NCBI GenBank assembly: GCA_029880275.1 | Contig: JAOUOQ010000067.1 | Coordinates: forward strand, 1 to 8,665 | Direction of reading: 5' to 3' | Length of the DNA: 8,665 nucleotides | Source: Candidatus Aminicenantota bacterium | GTDB taxonomy: Bacteria; Acidobacteriota; B3-B38; Guanabaribacteriales; B3-B38 | Shown here: piece by piece, positions 1-6,410 of the stretch | How the letters are laid out: each line of letters begins with the position of its first letter | Numbering within the stretch: position 1 is the first letter of the stretch | Translations under genes and position numbers: made by a program | The notes under the pieces: model-generated | What the model was told of the DNA's origin: nothing | Database searches by the model: none | Seen by the model: the letters and a program-made list of their open reading frames with translations, nothing else

Positions 1-281
1 ATATCAGGTTGCTTGGAATGGCGAGCTATATTCTGCCCCATTTCATCAACATAACGGGTTATTAATTGGTCTTTAAGAATGGGATTATCCTTTTCTACTT
101 CCTCGGAGAAACCCTCTCCCAGTTTGATCTCTTCCTCCATGCTGAAGAGGTTAAACCCTCCCCCGACCTCCGCCTCCTCGTAAGGTTTGGTGTAAGGCTT
201 CCCACCTGCACAGGAGAAGCAGATTAGAAATGAGGGCAGAATTAACAGACAGACATATTTTCTTAGCCTCTGAATATACAT
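1..281 (-). CDS. M48-family metallopeptidase lipoprotein, N-terminal part (runs off the left edge)
   Basis: Ninety-three codons read on the minus strand from an ATG at 281-279 with no stop before the window edge. Residues 1-24 form a signal sequence: basic start (QRLRK), hydrophobic stretch, then FSC24, a likely lipidated cysteine, although the -3 residue of the lipobox is Cys rather than the usual Leu. Residues 43-55 (FNLFSMEEEIKLG) and 77-93 (YVDEMGQNIARHSKQPD) match the segment that precedes the catalytic domain in M48 proteases of the BepA/YfgC and LoiP type, which act on outer-membrane and periplasmic proteins. The zinc-binding HExxH would lie outside the window, so catalytic competence cannot be judged. 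A GAGG Shine-Dalgarno sits 9 bases upstream of the ATG, and a near-consensus promoter lies at 350-378. It is transcribed divergently from the LysM lipoprotein gene. The family call rests on the pre-catalytic motif only. Confidence 0.8.
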   Translation of the reverse strand, partial: MYIQRLRKYVCLLILPSFLICFSCAGGKPYTKPYEEAEVGGGFNLFSMEEEIKLGEGFSEEVEKDNPILKDQLITRYVDEMGQNIARHSKQPD

Positions 282-349
282 AGTATCTTCCCTCTTCTTA
301 AAGTGGCAAAACCTATTTTAGAGATTGGTTTTAGCAACTGAACAATGAG

Positions 350-378
350 ATTATAGCAAAGAGTGGGGACCATTTCAA
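350..378 (-). promoter_or_regulatory. Sigma-70-type promoter for the M48 peptidase gene
   Basis: Read on the minus strand, TTGAAA (378-373, five of six consensus bases) is followed by a 17-base spacer and a perfect TATAAT (355-350). This would start transcription near 343, giving a leader of about 60 bases before the ATG at 281. It is the best promoter match seen in the window. Confidence 0.75.
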
Positions 379-384
379 TGTAAA

Positions 385-507
385 TCCCCCTTATTTGTTT
401 GGAAAGCAAAAAATCCTCGCTCTATGATAAATTTTCTCTTGACTATTATTTTTAAGTAATGTATTTTATTAGTAATTAGAGGAGATAAAACCCATTAATA
501 AGGGGGA
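385..507. repeat. Exact 11-base inverted repeat spanning the divergent promoter region (arms 385-395 and 497-507)
   Basis: TCCCCCTTATT at 385-395 is the exact reverse complement of AATAAGGGGGA at 497-507, with arm centres 112 bases apart. The left arm lies 6 bases upstream of the -35 box of the minus-strand promoter. The right arm lies in the predicted leader of the LysM gene, downstream of its -10 box. Neither arm pair would be carried on one transcript from the predicted start sites, so a paired protein-binding site on DNA is a better reading than an RNA hairpin. No known regulator is recognised from the sequence. Confidence 0.45.
439..467 (+). promoter_or_regulatory. Probable promoter for the LysM lipoprotein gene
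   Basis: TTGACT (439-444) and TATTTT (462-467) are separated by 17 bases in an AT-rich stretch. Matches to consensus are five of six and four of six. The predicted start near 474 gives a leader of about 85 bases that contains the right arm of the inverted repeat. Confidence 0.55.
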
Positions 508-540
508 GGATGAATTTTTTATTAACTATTAGAGAAAATG

Positions 541-550
541 AGGAGGTGAT
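541..550 (+). promoter_or_regulatory. Unusually strong Shine-Dalgarno site of the LysM gene
   Basis: AGGAGGTGAT is complementary over all ten bases to the usual 3' end of bacterial 16S rRNA. It ends 8 bases before the ATG at 559 and fixes that start. Together with a dedicated promoter and terminator it suggests an abundantly made protein. Confidence 0.85.
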
Positions 551-558
551 GTAGTTAG

Positions 559-1422
559 ATGAGGAAGAATTATTTTACTTTGGTGCTTTTTTCCGTCATC
601 ATTGTGGGGTTGATCGCTTTTTCAGGATGTTGCCGTAAACCCCCTGAGGAGGTAGCCGACGCCGAGGCAGCGTTAGCCAGCGTGCAGGAGAAATGCGCTG
701 AGGACTATGTGCCTGAAGATTTCCAAAAAGCCCAGGATAAGATGAAGGAGTCTCATGACTGGTTTGACCAGAAAAAGTGCAAGGAGTCCAAAGCCGCCGC
801 GTTAGAGGTGATTGCTCTGTCTGATGAGATCGAGAAGAAAGCCGAAGAGACCCAGCAAGAGGCTAAGGTAAAAGCTGAGGAGTCTATCGAGAAAGCCAAA
901 GCATCCATTGCCGAAGCTGAAAGGGCCAAAGCAGCAGAGTATGCCTCTGCTCTTCTCTCCGAGTCGAAGAACCTGTTAGCAAAAGCAGAGGAGACGATGC
1001 AAGATGAGTGCGCCTACCTGAGGGTTCCCCAGCTGGCGGATAGTGCGGCAGACAAAGCTGAGCAGGCCAAACTGGCCACAGAGCAAGAGATAAAGCGCAT
1101 TGAAGAGAGAAAGCGAGCCGAGGAGGAAGCCCGAAGAAGAGCCGAAGAGGAGGCTCTCCGGGCAAAACCAAGGAACTGGGTGGTTCAGAAAGGCGAGTGC
1201 TTGTGGAAGATAGCCGAATACGAAAAGATATACCAGGATCCCTTCCAGTGGCCCCTCATCTACAATGCTAATAAAGACCAGATAAAAGATCCTGACCTTA
1301 TCTTTCCTGATCAGAACTTCGCCATCCCCAGAGATGTTCCCGAGGAGGAAGTGAAGGCTGCCATCAAATTTGCTAAAAACAGACCTTGGCCTGTTCCTAA
1401 CTACCTCTTTGATGGAAAGTAA
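559..1422 (+). CDS. LysM-domain lipoprotein with helical repeats
   Basis: A 287-residue envelope protein. Residues 1-24 are a signal sequence with a hydrophobic core ending FSGC24-C25, so C24 is the likely lipidated residue. Residues about 30-200 are rich in Ala, Glu and Lys and predicted to be helical or coiled-coil. Two similar units can be seen (about 46-97 and 124-175), each with an aromatic residue near the start, a Cys near the middle (C74, C151) and an Ala-rich end, resembling the DUF4398 type of helical repeat. A highly charged segment (about 176-202) leads to a single LysM domain at about 206-257 (WVVQKGECLWKIAE, then WPLIYNANKDQI, then a DLIFPDQNFAIP ending), which in other proteins binds the glycan of peptidoglycan. 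A role linking the outer membrane to the cell wall is an inference. The gene is monocistronic: own promoter, strong ribosome site and a terminator 22 bases after the stop. Confidence 0.85.
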   Translation: MRKNYFTLVLFSVIIVGLIAFSGCCRKPPEEVADAEAALASVQEKCAEDYVPEDFQKAQDKMKESHDWFDQKKCKESKAAALEVIALSDEIEKKAEETQQEAKVKAEESIEKAKASIAEAERAKAAEYASALLSESKNLLAKAEETMQDECAYLRVPQLADSAADKAEQAKLATEQEIKRIEERKRAEEEARRRAEEEALRAKPRNWVVQKGECLWKIAEYEKIYQDPFQWPLIYNANKDQIKDPDLIFPDQNFAIPRDVPEEEVKAAIKFAKNRPWPVPNYLFDGK

Positions 1423-1444
1423 GCGACTTTTCAACTAAGGTGAG

Positions 1445-1494
1445 CTCTTGCCCTCTGTCTGTGTGAAAGCAGGGGGCAAGAGTTATTTTTTATT
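1445..1494 (+). terminator. Intrinsic terminator after the LysM gene
   Basis: The arms 1445-1457 and 1470-1482 pair over 13 positions (CTCTTGCCCTCTG with CAGGGGGCAAGAG) with one G-T wobble and a 12-base loop. The stem is followed directly by a T-rich tract at 1483-1494. This is a textbook Rho-independent terminator. It ends only 14 bases before the phoH start codon. Confidence 0.92.
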
Positions 1495-1508
1495 GATTAG
1501 GCTTGAGA

Positions 1509-2474
1509 ATGAAAAGCATTAACCTGTTGGATGAGGGACTCGAATCTCTTTACGGGATTCACGACGAGAATCTTAAGCTACTTGAGGGAGACTTGAAGGT
1601 TCATATATCAGCTCGGGGAAATCGCCTTACAGTTGATGGAGACGAGCAAGGAATTCACATAGCGGAGAAGATTCTGAAGGAGTTCTCCCGCCTGATAGCG
1701 GAGGGATATACCATTAGAAACGGCGATTTCAAAGTGGCCATCAGGCTTCTGCGGGATAATATGAAAGTCTCGCTCGAGGATTTCTTTTTAAAGACGAGGA
1801 TTTACCCCTCCGACAAGAAGCAGGTCACCCCCAAGAGCCTGAACCAAAAGAAATACATTGAGGCGATTAAGGAGCACGATATCGTCTTTGGCATAGGACC
1901 GGCAGGTACAGGAAAGACATTCCTGGCGGTGGCTATGGCAGTGGCTGCTCTTCATAATAAGACGGTGAGTAGAATCATCCTTACCCGTCCTGCGCTGGAA
2001 GCCGGGGAGAAGCTCGGCTTTCTGCCCGGAGATATTGCCCAGAAGGTGGACCCTTTCATAAAGCCCCTCTACGACGCCCTCCACGAGCTGATGTCTCCGG
2101 ATAAGGTTCACCGGCTTCTGGAGCGAGGGTGGATTGAAGTTGCCCCCATTGGGTTTATGAGGGGGAGAACTATAAGCGATGCTTTCATCATCATCGATGA
2201 GGCCCAAAATACCACCACCGAACAGATGAAAATGCTGTTAACCCGCATAGGTCTGAACTCCAAAGTTGTTATAACCGGAGACATAACCCAGATAGACCTC
2301 CCTCCAGGCAAGAAATCAGGACTGAAGGAGGCGATAAAAATATTAGCCAGTATCAAGGGGATGTCCTTTATCTACTTCGACCGCAGCGATGTCGTCCGTC
2401 ATAGATTGGTCCAGGAGATTATCCAGGCGTATGAAAGCTACTCCCAACAGGAGGCACCTGAGAGTTCACCTTAA
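1509..2474 (+). CDS. phoH: PhoH-like ATPase (YbeZ type)
   Basis: A 321-residue P-loop ATPase of the PhoH/YbeZ family, near the usual family length. Family members work with YbeY in ribosome and RNA metabolism, and some show ATP-dependent RNA helicase activity. From the ATG at 1509, a KH-like N-terminal region (about residues 28-60) precedes the ATPase domain. Walker A is GPAGTGKT at 130-137, the family motif TRPALEAGEKLGFLPGD is at 159-175, and Walker B FIIIDEAQN is at about 226-234. VVITGDITQIDLP follows at about 253-265. All key residues are present. I chose ATG 1509 over the in-frame TTG at 1503 because the only ribosome site, AGG at 1499-1501, is 7 bases from the ATG and 1 base from the TTG. 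The gene heads the operon that also carries ybeY and era. No promoter is visible in the 14 bases between the upstream terminator and the start. Confidence 0.95.
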   Translation: MKSINLLDEGLESLYGIHDENLKLLEGDLKVHISARGNRLTVDGDEQGIHIAEKILKEFSRLIAEGYTIRNGDFKVAIRLLRDNMKVSLEDFFLKTRIYPSDKKQVTPKSLNQKKYIEAIKEHDIVFGIGPAGTGKTFLAVAMAVAALHNKTVSRIILTRPALEAGEKLGFLPGDIAQKVDPFIKPLYDALHELMSPDKVHRLLERGWIEVAPIGFMRGRTISDAFIIIDEAQNTTTEQMKMLLTRIGLNSKVVITGDITQIDLPPGKKSGLKEAIKILASIKGMSFIYFDRSDVVRHRLVQEIIQAYESYSQQEAPESSP

Positions 2475-2544
2475 AATTTCCTTGAAAGCAACTCTCCATT
2501 CTTATGAGATGAAAATTTTTCTTTTTTAAAGAAGGAAAGGAAAT

Positions 2545-3573
2545 ATGTCTATAAAATTTGCAATCAAAATTAAAAGCATTCTTATTTTGCTGAGCTTATT
2601 AGTTTTTTGTCTGATGTTGGTAAATGTGATTTCTTCTCAAGAAAAGTCACCTTCGTTTAGTATTATTTCATTTATGCCAGATTTTTATCGTTTCTGGCAA
2701 GAAGCAAAAGATGAGCCATTGGAAAGCAAGATGGCTTTATGGGATAGTCTTTTTGAGTCTCGGCATTCGGATTTTTATCAACAAGTTATCTATGAAGGGT
2801 TGAGCGGAGAGCAATTAAGTCAATTTAAGTCCCAGAAATTAAAGAGCTTTTTAGGCTCTTTGAAAGAAGATGATATTGATAGAATAAAAATTAAAGAAGA
2901 AGAGTTGAAAAGACTAATACCTCAGGGATTAGAGGCTCTAAAAAAGCAAGTTCCTGCAGAAAAAATAGTCCCTACCTATTACATAATACCTTCTTTGAAT
3001 ACTTCCAGCGGGGCTTGTAGACCGTATAAAGATGATTTCATAGTGTACCTTGGCTTGGAAATAATAAGCCAGATGAGAAATCAAGATTCCATCAAAGCAC
3101 TTATTGTGCACGAAACCTTTCATGCTTTGCATTTCAAGGATATCATTCCTATTATCAAGGAAAAATATGGAGAAAATGTCAATATATTTGCTTTTATACA
3201 GGGTGAAGGTCCGCTGTTTATCTCGTTTTTTGAAGGGTTGGCAGTCTATGCTACTGAAAAGATTTACCCTGGGATTCCTCGACCTGGTATTATGGAGGAT
3301 TTTGTCAGCCAATACCAGGATAATTTTATACTTTATACCAGAGAATTTCTTAAGGACTTAGAGAGCTTTGACTATCAGAAGTATAAAAAATATTTCATTG
3401 ACCCATCAGACGACCCTTTAATTCCAGCGAAGTTTGGGTATTGGTTGGGATATAAAGTGATAGAATCATTAAGCGAGAATTTCTCTGTCCAGCAAATGAT
3501 AGAATGGACACCTGAAAAAACAAATCAGATGGTAAGTAAGGAAATTAACCACATCCTTAATACCCAGGAATAA
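2545..3573 (+). CDS. Membrane-anchored or secreted putative zinc peptidase (HExxH), not a usual member of this cluster
   Basis: A 342-residue protein that I cannot assign to a named family with certainty. Residues about 8-30 form one hydrophobic signal or anchor segment; no good lipobox is present. The most telling motif is VHETFHALHF, giving HExxH with H189, E190 and H193. Thirty-six residues on, FEGLAVYATE supplies E230 as a possible third zinc ligand, the gluzincin pattern seen in DUF2268-like and related predicted peptidases. A GYWLGYKVIESL segment near 298-309 resembles the helix following the active site in such proteins. Peptidase activity is an inference. The start has AAGG and AGG ribosome sites 9 and 4 bases upstream. 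The gene lies 70 bases after phoH and 1 base before pgpH. Composition differs from its neighbours: four 60-base stretches I counted hold 18, 19, 21 and 27 G+C, against 35 in phoH, 38 in pgpH and 31 in the corC-like gene. This fits acquisition from elsewhere. Confidence 0.8.
   Translation: MSIKFAIKIKSILILLSLLVFCLMLVNVISSQEKSPSFSIISFMPDFYRFWQEAKDEPLESKMALWDSLFESRHSDFYQQVIYEGLSGEQLSQFKSQKLKSFLGSLKEDDIDRIKIKEEELKRLIPQGLEALKKQVPAEKIVPTYYIIPSLNTSSGACRPYKDDFIVYLGLEIISQMRNQDSIKALIVHETFHALHFKDIIPIIKEKYGENVNIFAFIQGEGPLFISFFEGLAVYATEKIYPGIPRPGIMEDFVSQYQDNFILYTREFLKDLESFDYQKYKKYFIDPSDDPLIPAKFGYWLGYKVIESLSENFSVQQMIEWTPEKTNQMVSKEINHILNTQE
3566..3569 (+). promoter_or_regulatory. Ribosome site for pgpH lying inside the end of the preceding gene
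   Basis: AGGA ends 5 bases before the GTG start at 3575 and falls within the last codons of the peptidase gene, whose TAA is at 3571-3573. Spacing supports the GTG start and translational coupling of the two genes. Confidence 0.6.
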
Positions 3574-3574
3574 G

Positions 3575-5989
3575 GTGAAAGAGAGGCGATTTAGCAATTA
3601 CAGCGGTTCCGGGAAAGAACCTCTGGGCAAGCGGCGTCCTTTCAGGAGAAGGCTCTGGCAGAGGGGTGTATTCCCTCAGAGGCTGATTGATATTTTGTTC
3701 AAAACGCCGCATATTTTTACCGTTGCCTTCTTGATTATAATGACCTTAATACTATTACCCCGGCAGAGCCTACCCGTCCGGCAATACAGCATCAACCAGA
3801 TTGCCTCTTCGGATATCAAAGCCCCCTACGATTTCAATGTGGAAGATAAGGAGGCCACTGCCGAAAAAATAAAGAAGGCCGAAGAGAAGGTTCTCCCGGT
3901 GTTTGATTACGACAGCAGGGTGCTACCAGAGGAGGAAAATAAAATTGCCATGGTCTTTAAAACGGGCAGGGAGAAGCTGGAGGAGACTTCTAAGGCAAGG
4001 CCTTCCCCAGCTGCCATAAAAGGGAAAGGCCCGGTTGAGGTTCCACTAAGCCTCAGTGATGCTCTCCGCCAGAGCATACCTTTTCCCATCTCAAAAGATG
4101 TGCTGGAGCTGTTTGAGCAGAAAAAATTCGATGAAAAACTGGAGGAATATCTTCTCACCACGGTGAGAACCATCATGAGCCAGGACATTGTTAGCAATCT
4201 TCTCCTTTTAGCCCCTTACAAGGAAAAAGGAATTATAAGAAGGGATGTCTCCAGCTTCCAGGAGGTTGAGGTCAAGAATTTAGAGCAGATAATCGACCTG
4301 ATGCAGGTCAGAGACCAATTGGAGAGGCTATTAAGAGAAGAGCCCACCCTCTCCAGTCGACAACGAACCCTGCTGTTATCTTTTTTACAGCCGCTGATTA
4401 CTCCCAATCTTGTTTTTAATCGGGTGGAGACCGACAATAGGATGGGGTTAGCGCGCCGAGATGTGGAGCCGGTGTTTTATAAGGTTACCAAGGGGGAGAT
4501 CATCGTCCGCGAGGGAGACCGCATCAATGAGCTTGGCCTGTTGAAATTGAATGCCCTGGCACAAGGGATGAAACCGGGAAGAAGCATTCTGACCATTATG
4601 GGGGTGACCCTCTTCGTTCTGATACTCCTTTTCTCTATGTGGAGATACATCGAATACTACCAGAGGCGCCACACCAAGCTCAAGAACCTCTATATTATGG
4701 TGGGTGTGATTTTAGTGACTACTCTGCTGATAGCCAAATTCTCTATGTACTTCGCCAACTCCTTGGGTGACTACTTTGGTCGTCCGCCCTTCAACAATGT
4801 CAGCTCTTATCTTTATGCCATACCCTTTGCCGCCGGGGCAATGCTGGTGGTCTTACTGGTGGATACCCAGATGGCAGTAACCTTCTCCCTTATTTTCGGC
4901 ATTTTCGTCGGCATTATGACCAGAGGAGACTTCTTCCTCACCTTTTATGCCATTGCTGGTAGCTTGACTGCCATTTATGGTATTTTTCAGTACAGGGAGC
5001 GTTCTTCCATATTCAAGTCGGGTTTTATTATCAGTTTGGTAAATATAGTGGCCATATTGACCATCGCCGCCTTCAGGGACCAGTTACAAGATTTACAGCA
5101 GACCTCCTTTGCTCTCTTTTGTGGATTAGCCGGGGGAGTAATAGTAGCTGTGGTTGCCTCGGCTTTTCTGCTGCCGCTGGAGTCTTTCTTTAACATAACC
5201 ACCGATGTCAGGCTGCTGGAGTTGTCCAATTTAGACCGACCGCTATTGAGGGATTTAGCTCTTCGGGCTCCAGGCACTTATCATCATAGTATTGTAGTGG
5301 GAAATCTCGCCGTAGAGGCAGCCAGAGCTGTTCATGCCAACTCGCTTTTTGTGAGGGTAGCTACCCTTTACCATGATATCGGGAAGATGGACAAGCCGGA
5401 ATATTTTATCGAAAATCAGGCTGGCTTTGAAAACCGTCACGTTAAACTCACCACCCATATGAGCGCTCTGGTGATTATAAGCCATGTGAAAGAGGGGATT
5501 GAGATGGCGGAAACACACCACCTCCCGCGGTCTATTATTGATATAATCCCCCAGCATCACGGCACCAGGTTGATAAGCTACTTCTACGAGAAAGCAAAGC
5601 AGACGGAAGACCCCAAAATTCAGGAGGTGGATGAAAAGGATTTCCGCTATCCTGGCCCTAAGCCTCAAACAAAAGAGGCTGCCATCATTATGATAGCCGA
5701 TGCCGTAGAGGCAGCTTCCCGCACTTTAGCCGACCCCACCCCCGCTCGTCTTAAGGGACTGGTGAAGAGGGTTATTAACGATATATTTATTGATGGTCAG
5801 CTGGATGAGTGTGACCTCACTTTGAGAGACCTTGAGCAAATCTCCTCCAGCTTCATCCAATTTTTGCCCAGTATCTATCACGAGCGGGTTGGCTATCCGG
5901 GATATGAATTTGAGGCCAAGCAGAAAAAGGTGAGCAATGGAGGTTCTGGTAAAAAGCCATCTGCAAAAGCCGCGCATCGCCCCGAATAA
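3575..5989 (+). CDS. pgpH: 7TM-HD membrane phosphodiesterase, PgpH type (cyclic-di-AMP hydrolase)
   Basis: An 804-residue inner-membrane protein with the full 7TMR-HD architecture. After a basic N-terminus comes a first membrane segment (about 46-62), then a large extracytoplasmic domain (about 63-335; 7TMR-HDED). Seven membrane segments follow (about 336-356, 371-391, 412-431, 433-449, 453-471, 481-501 and 512-533), and the C-terminus is a cytoplasmic HD domain (about 550-770). Visible metal-site candidates are H570/H571, H599-D600 (LYHDIGKM), H637, H661-H662 (QHHG) and D709 (IADAVEAASR). Characterised family members, such as Listeria PgpH, hydrolyse cyclic-di-AMP; here the substrate is inferred from the architecture. 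The start is GTG, 1 base after the peptidase stop. The last 53 bases overlap ybeY in another frame and encode a Lys/Ser-rich tail outside the HD domain. The YqfF-like gene next to phoH and ybeY is a conserved arrangement, which supports the call. Confidence 0.93.
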   Translation: MKERRFSNYSGSGKEPLGKRRPFRRRLWQRGVFPQRLIDILFKTPHIFTVAFLIIMTLILLPRQSLPVRQYSINQIASSDIKAPYDFNVEDKEATAEKIKKAEEKVLPVFDYDSRVLPEEENKIAMVFKTGREKLEETSKARPSPAAIKGKGPVEVPLSLSDALRQSIPFPISKDVLELFEQKKFDEKLEEYLLTTVRTIMSQDIVSNLLLLAPYKEKGIIRRDVSSFQEVEVKNLEQIIDLMQVRDQLERLLREEPTLSSRQRTLLLSFLQPLITPNLVFNRVETDNRMGLARRDVEPVFYKVTKGEIIVREGDRINELGLLKLNALAQGMKPGRSILTIMGVTLFVLILLFSMWRYIEYYQRRHTKLKNLYIMVGVILVTTLLIAKFSMYFANSLGDYFGRPPFNNVSSYLYAIPFAAGAMLVVLLVDTQMAVTFSLIFGIFVGIMTRGDFFLTFYAIAGSLTAIYGIFQYRERSSIFKSGFIISLVNIVAILTIAAFRDQLQDLQQTSFALFCGLAGGVIVAVVASAFLLPLESFFNITTDVRLLELSNLDRPLLRDLALRAPGTYHHSIVVGNLAVEAARAVHANSLFVRVATLYHDIGKMDKPEYFIENQAGFENRHVKLTTHMSALVIISHVKEGIEMAETHHLPRSIIDIIPQHHGTRLISYFYEKAKQTEDPKIQEVDEKDFRYPGPKPQTKEAAIIMIADAVEAASRTLADPTPARLKGLVKRVINDIFIDGQLDECDLTLRDLEQISSSFIQFLPSIYHERVGYPGYEFEAKQKKVSNGGSGKKPSAKAAHRPE

Positions 5990-6410
5990 AATAAAGGAAT
6001 TGACCAAAAGAATCCTCCGATTGCTGAGGGTCCAAGCTGATGAGGTGAGTGTAGTTTTTGTCTCGGACGAGGAAATGAGACATTATAACCAGACTTACCG
6101 GAATGTTCCGGAGCCCACCGATGTGCTATCTTTTCCTCTCGAGGGGCTCACCCCGGAGGGGAAGAGGAATTTGGGGGATATAATTATCTCCCTGGAGACT
6201 GCCTCCCGTCAGGCAGAGGAATTAGGGCATAGTTTAGAGCGGGAAGTAAAGATATTGTTGGTTCATGGGCTCATCCATCTGTTGGGCTACGACCATACCA
6301 CTGATCAGGGTGAGATGGAAGCCAAAGAGAGGGAGGTACTGAAAAGCCTGGAAGAAGATTCCCAGCCCTCGTCAGGGTTTAATAAGAGCGAGGTGAAGGG
6401 TCAGGGTTGA
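5937..6410 (+). CDS. ybeY: YbeY endoribonuclease / rRNA maturation factor
   Basis: A 157-residue single-domain metalloprotein of typical YbeY size. The family is a single-strand endoribonuclease that takes part in 16S rRNA 3'-end maturation and 70S ribosome quality control. The zinc motif HGLIHLLGYDH provides H110, H114 and H120. The family segment YRNVPEPTDVLSFP (54-67) includes a conserved-type arginine (R55), and NLGDIIIS (78-85) is the next conserved strand. Residues after about 140 form a low-complexity tail (SQPSSGFNKSEVKGQG). The ATG at 5937 has AGG 6 bases upstream and gives a normal YbeY N-terminus, so the 53-base overlap with pgpH appears genuine. The stop TGA overlaps the TTG start of the next gene. 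Position between the 7TM-HD gene and era, downstream of phoH, fits its role in ribosome maturation. Confidence 0.96.
   Translation: MEVLVKSHLQKPRIAPNKIKELTKRILRLLRVQADEVSVVFVSDEEMRHYNQTYRNVPEPTDVLSFPLEGLTPEGKRNLGDIIISLETASRQAEELGHSLEREVKILLVHGLIHLLGYDHTTDQGEMEAKEREVLKSLEEDSQPSSGFNKSEVKGQG
6396..6400 (+). promoter_or_regulatory. Ribosome site supporting the TTG start of the corC-like gene
   Basis: AAGGG lies 6 bases before the TTG at 6407, within the end of ybeY. It decides for the rare TTG start; the TTGA overlap with the ybeY stop suggests coupled translation. Confidence 0.6.

Noticed and set aside
510..554. A 14-codon reading frame with a G-rich Shine-Dalgarno-like run before the LysM gene, as a possible leader peptide
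   Set aside because: The GGAGG directly abuts the ATG with no spacer, so initiation would be poor, and the predicted peptide shows no run of regulatory codons.
976..1434. Minus-strand open frame (152 codons) opposite the LysM gene
   Set aside because: It is a shadow of the repetitive Ala/Glu/Lys coding sequence and has no protein-family features; its start also falls near the true gene's end.
1503..1505. TTG as the phoH start codon
   Set aside because: The nearest ribosome-site candidate is 1 base away, whereas the ATG six bases later has proper spacing.
2482..2510. Possible internal promoter (TTGAAA and TATGAG) before the peptidase gene
   Set aside because: The spacer is only 15 bases and the -10 box matches just four of six consensus bases; at 17-base spacing the -10 box is worse.
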